In this document: in pieces, positions 57,909 through 64,000 of the stretch
Numbering within the stretch: position 1 is the stretch's first letter
How the letters are laid out: every line of letters begins with the position of its first letter
Assembly: GCA_022559845.1 (NCBI GenBank)
Contig: CM040126.1
Coordinates: forward strand, 122,178,886-122,242,885
DNA length: 64,000 nucleotides
Direction of reading: 5' to 3'
From: Amorphophallus konjac
Lineage: Eukaryota; Streptophyta; Magnoliopsida; Alismatales; Araceae
Notes under the pieces: model-generated
Told to the model about the DNA's origin: nothing
Databases searched by the model: none
The model's input: only the letters and a program-made list of their open reading frames with translations
Program-made: the position numbers and the translations under genes

Positions 57909-59700
57909 TGTTGACACTCATTTTTTGTCGATGAGTTGGGCCATTCCTCTTACCACCATTTTTTGATGTCTCTAGTTGTCCATCATTCATTGGGCCATTT
58001 CCAGGCATGTCTTTGGGCTTTTTTATGGGTATCTTCCTCCCTGACTAGGTTCGCTCCTGAATTCAGGCTTAATGGGCCTTGATTTCGCTTGGTCTTTTGG
58101 GATAAATGGGTTCATTAATCCCATTTTATTAATTTCAAACGCCCAGCCTGTACGCGGTCTAGCGATGGGCCGTGTAGTGACGGGGCGGTCCTTTTGGAGA
58201 CCGTTTACATGCTCAGAGCGATTTATTGGATATTTATTTGATTTTTTGAATTTCCACCGACAAGCCTTTGAACGGTATATGATAAGCCGTTTACTCCTTT
58301 TTGAACCACCTATCATTAGACCATTTAGTTCACGGAGTCCTAAACGGGTGGGTTTTTCAGATAATTATCTATTTATCCTGTTTTATTGGATTTATCACCG
58401 ACACGTTATACACGGCCTAGCATTAGACCGTGTGATTTCTTGAGTGGTCTATCTCTAGACCGTGTATATCCTGAGAGTCCAGCGCCGTGATAGCCGGTCT
58501 GTTCGGTGGGATAATTGGATAATTTATCATTTTATTTATTTATCACCGACACCTGTAGGCGGTCTAGCAATGGACCGCGTATTGACCTGGGCGGCCTATC
58601 GAACGACCGCGTACCAGATCGAGATATATGGATAGTTTGGATTTTCTCTCTCCACCCGTGGTTGAAACTCAAACTTCCCTCGCACTTTTCTCCGCGGTTA
58701 CTCAACCAAATGAGGTCCCGTTTGATTTGGGCGGGAGATCATAGTATTATCTACGGGTTTTATTTGATATTCCCGACCTAATTTTCATTGGAAAACCCTC
58801 ATTTCAGGCTAGGCTTTCAGGGGTCTATAAATAGAACCCTTAGTCCAAGCTTGAAAGGGGGGAGATCTGGCGTCCACGTCGAAATGCTGCCGGATTCTTG
58901 AGCGAACTGTGGCCAGGAAGGGAGGCTCTCTACATCTATTTGAGCCTCCGGTTCAGAGAGTAGTTTCTCTTTTATTGTTTTCATCCTATTGTCTAATCTC
59001 TCATTTCCATGGCATGATCATTTCCTCTTGTGTTTCTCCCCACGTTTTTTTCTTGTCTCCATATCATTTATATCCTTCCTATCGTGTTTATGCCCTATAG
59101 GGTTTTAAAAACTACCCGAGGTATCCCCCACTCCATGTTATCATGTTAGTTTTCTATTTTATTTTATAGTTATTACACATTCCATGACTGATTTGAGTTT
59201 TATTTTCTTGTTCTCTGAGTTGTTTTGCAGGTCAACACAAGGATAGCACGAGGCCCATCCCCTCTGGCCGGCCGAAAGGGGTGGAGGATCAGGTCCCCCA
59301 CAACTTGAAGTTTGGCAACTTCAAGAGGTCTACTTCTGTCCGTTCTAAGGAGTACACGGCCACACGTAGACCGTGCTACTCCTTTCAACGGTGTGCCTTG
59401 GACCGTTTAGGCGTTAGTCAACCTTCATCCCGTGTTCTCTTCCCAGCGCTATGAGCGGTCTATCGAGTAGTCGTCTACATCCATAGGCGGTCCTCTTTAG
59501 ACTGTGTTTGACCTTCACAATGTTCCTTTGGCGAATGCTTCATCTCCCTTTTCCAAGGTAAGGGTGCACTTCCTTTGCATTCTGCATCTTGGTGGCGATC
59601 ACATCCATACACCTTCTTCCACCTTTTAGCATCACGTTTATTTTTCATACTTTGACTTAGAAAGGTGAAGGTAAGGGGGAGGGAGAAATACACATCTACA
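57909..59700 (+). repeat. element B 3' LTR, 1792 bp
   Basis: Starts TGTTGACACTC and ends ACATCTACA, followed by the target duplication ACTAG. It is collinear with the 5' LTR, including dyad array, TATA box (58824-58833) and R/U5 dyads. Confidence 0.94.
58154..58610 (+). promoter_or_regulatory. element B 3' LTR dyad array
   Basis: Eight dyads at the same spacing as in the 5' LTR. Some arms are better preserved here (GCGGCC-TATCGAAC-GACCGC at 58591, where the 5' LTR has GTGGCC...GACTGC), others worse (ACCACC near 58305). Arm differences between the LTRs are mostly transitions. Confidence 0.85.
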
Positions 59701-60300
59701 ACTAGGTCTGGGATGAAGTGGGGTCGTCTGCCCCTGGCTAACCACAATATCATGTTCAGGGGTGAACAACCGTACCGAATCCCTGATCCTGAGATAAAAG
59801 GCGCAAGAGTCCCGCCTCCACTGGGCCTTTACCCCGAAGATACAAGCAGCCAGGGAGTCCCCTCGTTCGCTGAATTTTTGTTGGCAAAGAAGGGCAAGCA
59901 GCTATGCCAACCAACCAATTCAAAGGCCGAGAACACCTCCACCCAGGTCTCGGGAATGCCGTCTCCGACAGATAAAAGTGGCGAGGGCATCGCCCCTATT
60001 TCCAAGCCCATCCAAATAAAAGAACCAACTGATCACATGTGTCGGGATCAGATAATTCTCGAAGAAGAAGATAGACCGCATGCCGAGCCGACTGCTCCGG
60101 CACCAAGCTACAGCAAGCACAACAAAGTTGAAGAAGTGAGACTGGCCAATGTAAGAGCCAGTAGCCGGTTCTCGGATATTGAAACAACTGAAGAGAATTC
60201 CAGCAACATTCTGTGTCTGGGAGATTGTGACGACCAGGGTCCAGATACCGAGTAAACCCGATACCACTTGGATCATGTGAGGCCTCCTAAGAGCGGTAAA
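59701..60300 (+). pseudogene. A3 gag-pol region, third segment
   Basis: The open frame 59665-60255 includes the element B end. From 59701 it belongs to A3 (MKWGRLPLANHNIMFRGEQP and a linker with LYPEDTSSQGVPSF). It is hydrophilic and rich in Lys, Glu, Ser and Pro, with no enzyme motif, and fits the linker after Gag in this family. A stop lies at 60253; some homologous-looking coding may run to about 60360. It is adjacent to the ACTAG duplication, so it is the right-hand continuation of 44271. Confidence 0.6.
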
Positions 60301-62018
60301 GCTCCGAAGGGATAAAAGGAGTGTGTGTGGTACATTGAAGTCCCCGATAAAGTAGTAAGTAATTAATATTTCAATGATCAGGTTTGCTAAAGTAGCAAAA
60401 ATAAAATTATTTTTTTTCAATTAACAATTTAAATTAACAGAGTCCAGTCCAAAATAAAGATAAGTACAGTCCAACAGAAAAGAGAATGTACCCTAAAGTT
60501 GGGGGAAACCTGACGCAGGCAACGCTGGCAATGCTGGCAGCAACGAACTGACGCACCGCGCAATGAACCACGAGGAAGAAGAAGACCACACCTGAAAAGC
60601 AGGGGTGAGTCTCGTGTCACTGGCTCAGTAGGGGTCACACAGATCCCTACTGAAAACAACGCAGTCACACGCTAAATAGCGCTAAACAGTAAAGTAGAAG
60701 AGCAAAAGTAACAGCAGTACTAACTAGCAGTACTAAATACAATAGTAAAGCTGTAAAAGTAGGAGTAAGGATAACTAAAAGAAAGAGTAAAGCCGTCAGG
60801 GATAAAAACACGGCTGATGAACGAACCTCGGCTCTCTAAGCTACTCCAAGCAACAATAGAAAGGCGAACCCCGATCTCACAAGGTCGGGCGTTACCGATC
60901 CATCGCTAAATCATGAAACCCTATCGTGAAAAGTCTACCAAAAATAGGTAAAAGCCTACTAAAGACCTACACAGTCAAAGGCACGAACATACACGAGCTC
61001 ACGTCGTGTACGCTACACAAGACTGGACTTCGAGTAAAGCCACACACACGGGCTACTCGGAAACCAATGACGAAAACACGCGTCACAAGAGTTATGTGTC
61101 AAATGACAAAAGTACCTCCTCACTAGAAGAACAACCAGATGTGTCCACTGACGTCTTACACTACGTCTCAGGTATCTCCCACTCGCCTGAAACGGCGGTA
61201 ACTGAGATACTCATAAAGAACAAAGTACAAGGATCCACAGTACCAAGCAGAAGGCACAAAAGTAACGAGTGACTAGTCAGGGTCACGCCCATCGGCGCTT
61301 GTCCAAACGCCCCTGACCACGTGTGCACAACACAAGTTCAATGCCTTGAGCCAGGCCTCTAGCTAGTTTTCTCCCCCAGCAGGATGCTACCGCAAGGCAA
61401 GGAAGTCCACGGAAACTAGCCTAAAAACCGTATATCGAAAAATGCCTCTCCACCACTCCCAGGTGGACCAACACACTGGAACGTGTCATCAGGCTACGAC
61501 TAGTGGAGGCTCACTAGACACAGAGACTCCTAAAACACTAGTGCTGAAGTACATACAGGCTAAGATGCACTATCACACGTACTACGAAGCATAAAGCATA
61601 AAACATAAGGTAGCATACCAGACTGCCACCAGACTCAAGATAAACAACTAGACCTACTAACACAACGATCCTTGGGTCACAAGACTCGGGGTCAAGATCG
61701 TCGCGCAAAAGCGGTAACATGCCGCCAATCAGCCTAATCCCTAAGCCAATCATGGTAAAACACTGATAAAGGAAACGGTATAGGACAGTCGGATCCACAC
61801 ATCCGCTTAACACGAATCACAGAGACCTGAGGGATCACCAAGACCCTCAAAATGCATGGACACGCAAACTGAGGTAAGATAGTACCCCCAGGCATCCAAA
61901 ACCATATCTCGATCCATACAGGACTGATGAGACATTCACAAGGTCACATGTCAACCACTGGATCACACCGGGTTGACCAGGAACCAATAATGACTCTAAA
62001 GCAGTACGGAACACCACT

Positions 62019-62030
62019 CGATATAATGGC
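62019..62030 (-). promoter_or_regulatory. possible TATA box of Tekay-like LTR
   Basis: The minus strand reads GCCATTATATCG about 135 bp downstream of the dyad array. It is weak, and other AT-rich sites exist. Confidence 0.3.
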
Positions 62031-62164
62031 ACTCCCGGCTACCTCTCAACATGGTCATCGCCCTCATAGGACGTCCAAGACATCCACGGGACTAGGGGCA
62101 AACCACAAGGATAAGCCAAGACAAATGGAGGCCAAACATAAAGAAAACAGAACTCCGGGACTAA

Positions 62165-62573
62165 ACGGTCACATGCCTGACCGCCAAGAAGAACAAGCGG
62201 TCAGCCAAAGGGCTTAGCGGTCTCCTAATGGGCCGCCAAGGACACTATGCGGTCAAGGCTAGGACCGCTAGCCTGAACCGACATAAAAATCATTGAACCG
62301 ACATAAACAATGCCTAGCGGTCTCTCACTAAATCGCCAAGGCCAGCCTTGCGGTCTATCGTGTGACCGCTTGGCCAAACCGATATACACTCCACGAGCTT
62401 AGCGGTCCTCAATAGACCGTTTCACAAGGCTTAGCAGTCCTCCAATGGGCCACAAGCCAACCAAAACGGTCTATCGCATGACCACTTAGACCCAACCGAC
62501 TTAGAACCGACAATGAACCAAACGGTCACCCCTGGACCATTTAAAGCACCCAAACGATCACTAGTACGACCGC
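62165..62573 (-). promoter_or_regulatory. Tekay-like LTR dyad array: ten [AG]CGGTC-N8-GACCGC units
   Basis: Units start at 62165, 62218, 62249, 62318, 62350, 62402, 62434, 62466, 62522 and 62554. Eight have an 8-base gap, two (62402, 62522) a 7-base gap. Neighbours pair at 31-32 bp (62218/62249, 62318/62350, 62402/62434/62466, 62522/62554). GCGGTC-TATCGTGT-GACCGC (62350) and GCGGTC-AAGGCTAG-GACCGC (62249) are perfect. The unit and spacing equal those of element B, although the LTRs are otherwise unlike. Confidence 0.87.
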
Positions 62574-63329
62574 TAAGGCGTCACGGCAGGAAAAACAGAG
62601 GAATGGCCGATCTCGGCCATTCCCCGCCCCGTTCGCCCTAAAACGAACGGGAAACAACCTTAAAGATGAAATAAGCATGCTTCACCCAAAATAAGGTAGA
62701 ACTCGCTCGTTCTCACACTGTTTAGCTCGAAATCACGGGGGAACGTAGAACACAAGTAGGGCATTCATCTCCCTACCTCCACTGAAGTTCTAGCTTGCCG
62801 AAATGACTAAACCACGCCGAAAACACCACACGAACCCGCCACGTCGGTTTTGAATCCACCGAGGGATCGTGCCAACGCCACGCTCCATTCATCGCCCCAT
62901 CACGCCCAGATCAACTCCACGACATCCCTGCCTCGCCCACCTCGCCAAGGTCGCGCGCCCCGCGGAGAGAGGAGAAGAGCGGAGAGAGAACGAGAGAGAG
63001 GAAGTGAGCGACGGTGAGGAGAGAGGAAGGAGAGAAAAGAAGAAATAGAAAATGAAAATTAGGAAATTTTGTAATTTCTGAAAAATCCAATTTTTGGTCC
63101 GTAAATACACTAATTCAGAAAAATACGGAAAAATAGTCTAAACGATCCTCGGAAGGAGTACAACGGAACTGTAGCGTCCTCGAGTCGATGAATTCAACAA
63201 TAAACTCTCCACTGGGTTCCGTAACTTGTACGAGAGACAAACCCATGTGAATCGTAAAACTCAACTCAGGACCTATAAAAGTGATCCGAAATCTCTCCGA
63301 TAAAGATCCGAAAGACCAAAGATATTACA

Positions 63330-63785
63330 GTCCTCCCCCCTTATAGGAATTTCATCTTGAAATTCAAGGAGCTAACAAGTGAACAAGGGAAGAATAAACT
63401 CAGACACCAGCTACGCACTCCAAGCATCAGCCAAGCCTCAAAACGTAAAACACGATAACACGATTCTCAAAAAATATAATTCAGAGGAACACTGCCAGAC
63501 CACAATCACAAGCACACGCTCTGGATCTCCAGACATATCTATCCAAAGAACAAGCACGGCACCCAAGTGAACACAAGCTCGACACCTCCGAAATAAGGCA
63601 ACGTCGCTTACGTCTCACAGGGAAAGGAGACATGACCCATGCCACGAAAAACAACTATCGATAAGACACTCAGCAGACACAACAAGCATCAGCTTAAACA
63701 AGGAAACATTGTCCTCTCCGCTGACAGTTCAAACACATCATTGGCTTCCGTGCCAAAAATAACAAATCTGGCACACAGAACGCCA
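63330..63785 (-). other. 3' internal end of the Tekay-like element
   Basis: The minus strand leads to the polypurine tract at 63342-63331. No coding motif. An (ATTT)n tract at about 63784-63810 lies near the boundary with the A4 LTR end; the junction cannot be placed exactly. Confidence 0.45.
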
Positions 63786-64000
63786 ATTTATTTATTTATT
63801 TATTTATTTATCTATTGGTTTATTTGCGTAAGCGTGCCAGTCACTGGGTGATAAATTTATTATGCGCACCGTCTGACTAACCAGACGATTGTAGGTGATC
63901 GTGTCGAGACCCAGAACCCGCCGTACCATAAAGGTTACAGCATTAATTATGCCCCTCCGAAAGAGGGACAACCTTTGAATAATCAGCAAAATAGAAATAC
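63786..64000 (-). repeat. gypsy copy A4: LTR end (minus strand)
   Basis: The minus strand carries the terminal block of the A family: CCTCTTTCGGAGGGGCATAATTAATGCTGTAACC and the GTGACTGGCAC box at 63835-63846, as at 25980-26100 (A2) and 30700-30860 (A3). I have split the motif here only by description; the LTR continues beyond the window. A TTTGGCACGG sequence near 63750 could be its primer site. Confidence 0.7.

Larger units (their letters stand above)
44272..59700 (+). mobile_element. gypsy element B: 15.4-kb gag-only LTR retrotransposon
   Basis: Two LTRs of 1791 and 1792 bp (44272-46062, 57909-59700) with TGTTGACAC...ATCTACA ends, a 5-bp target duplication ACTAG (44267-44271, 59701-59705), a primer site and a polypurine tract. 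Inside are a long leader, gag (interrupted by a LINE), a Pro-rich region, one unassigned frame and several kb of non-coding sequence. No protease, reverse transcriptase or integrase motif is visible, so B is a non-autonomous element that keeps gag. LTR identity is roughly 93-95% by eye over the first 200 bp, mostly transitions, so the insertion is not recent. Confidence 0.93.
26852..60384 (+). mobile_element. gypsy copy A3: long-LTR Ty3/gypsy element, interrupted three times
   Basis: The 5' LTR (26852-30958) is followed by a primer site (30961) and a gag that continues in three pieces: 31087-33366, 43109-44271 and 59701-about 60300. The gaps are a CACTA transposon and gypsy element B, each with a target duplication, so the pieces are one locus. 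Near 60385 a Tekay-like LTR in the opposite orientation ends it. No pol or 3' LTR of A3 lies in the window. The right edge is approximate. Confidence 0.88.
60385..63329 (-). repeat. LTR of a Tekay/Del-like Ty3/gypsy element (minus strand)
   Basis: On the minus strand it starts TGTAATATC at 63329, directly after a polypurine tract (AAGGGGGGAGGAC), preceded by TTCAAGATGAAATTCC. This junction is typical of the 3' end of Tekay/Del chromoviruses. Further on it has TACTGAGCC and GACTCACCCCTGCTTTTCAGG (about 60645-60585), also typical of such LTRs. It holds a dyad array (62165-62573). The far end is uncertain; TGCTAA at 60385 is a candidate, and the true edge may lie between about 60320 and 60440. 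Short frames are not gene-like. Confidence 0.6.

Overview
The window is nuclear DNA of a seed plant and consists almost entirely of nested transposable elements. I found no intact host gene, rRNA or tRNA. The evidence for a plant is the element types: Ty1/copia elements with initiator-Met-tRNA-type primer sites, very long-LTR Ty3/gypsy elements with CX2HX4HX4C Gag knuckles, a Tekay/Del-like LTR, an L1-type LINE with a C-terminal RNase H, and a CACTA transposon with CACTACAAGAAA ends that carries plant gene exons. The species cannot be told from the sequence.

Layout. 1-4599: minus-strand copia element (Copia-1), LTR at 2511-4599, inserted in the gag of gypsy copy A1. 4600-10056: A1 (minus), decayed gag plus an LTR cut at 10056. 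10057-20650: plus-strand copia element (Copia-2) with two LTRs, decayed gag and pol, and an extra 3' ORF; a second copy of its 3' tail precedes the left LTR. 20651-26132: 3' end and LTR of gypsy copy A2. 26133-26851: gag-like remnant. 26852-60384: gypsy copy A3, interrupted by a 9.7-kb CACTA element (33367-43108, target duplication TGC) and a 15.4-kb gypsy element of another family (B, 44272-59700, target duplication ACTAG). B is itself interrupted by a 5'-truncated LINE (48431-52282). 60385-63329: Tekay-like LTR (minus). 63786-64000: minus-strand LTR end of a fourth A copy.

The most unusual signal is not a gene. Every LTR family here carries an array of short GGTC/GTCGAC-type words in U3, usually just upstream of the TATA box, with strict geometry: Copia-2, palindrome GGTCGACC in pairs exactly 22 bp apart; A3, TGCGTCGACGCA-type words in pairs 21-22 bp apart; B, dyads [AG]CGGTC-N7/8-GACCG[CT] in pairs about 32 bp apart; the Tekay-like LTR, the same dyad at the same spacing; Copia-1, 23 words every ~32 bp, ten with an ACCGAC core. 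Homologous A-family LTRs carry different words at equivalent places, and both clusters of one LTR use the same word. Sequence between words is not conserved.

All protein-coding sequences are broken by frameshifts and stops; in Copia-2 most stops are explained by C-to-T change. Nothing in the window appears able to move on its own. Boundaries with target duplications or matching TG...CA ends are firm; those at 10056, 20650, about 60385 and about 63786 are inferred.
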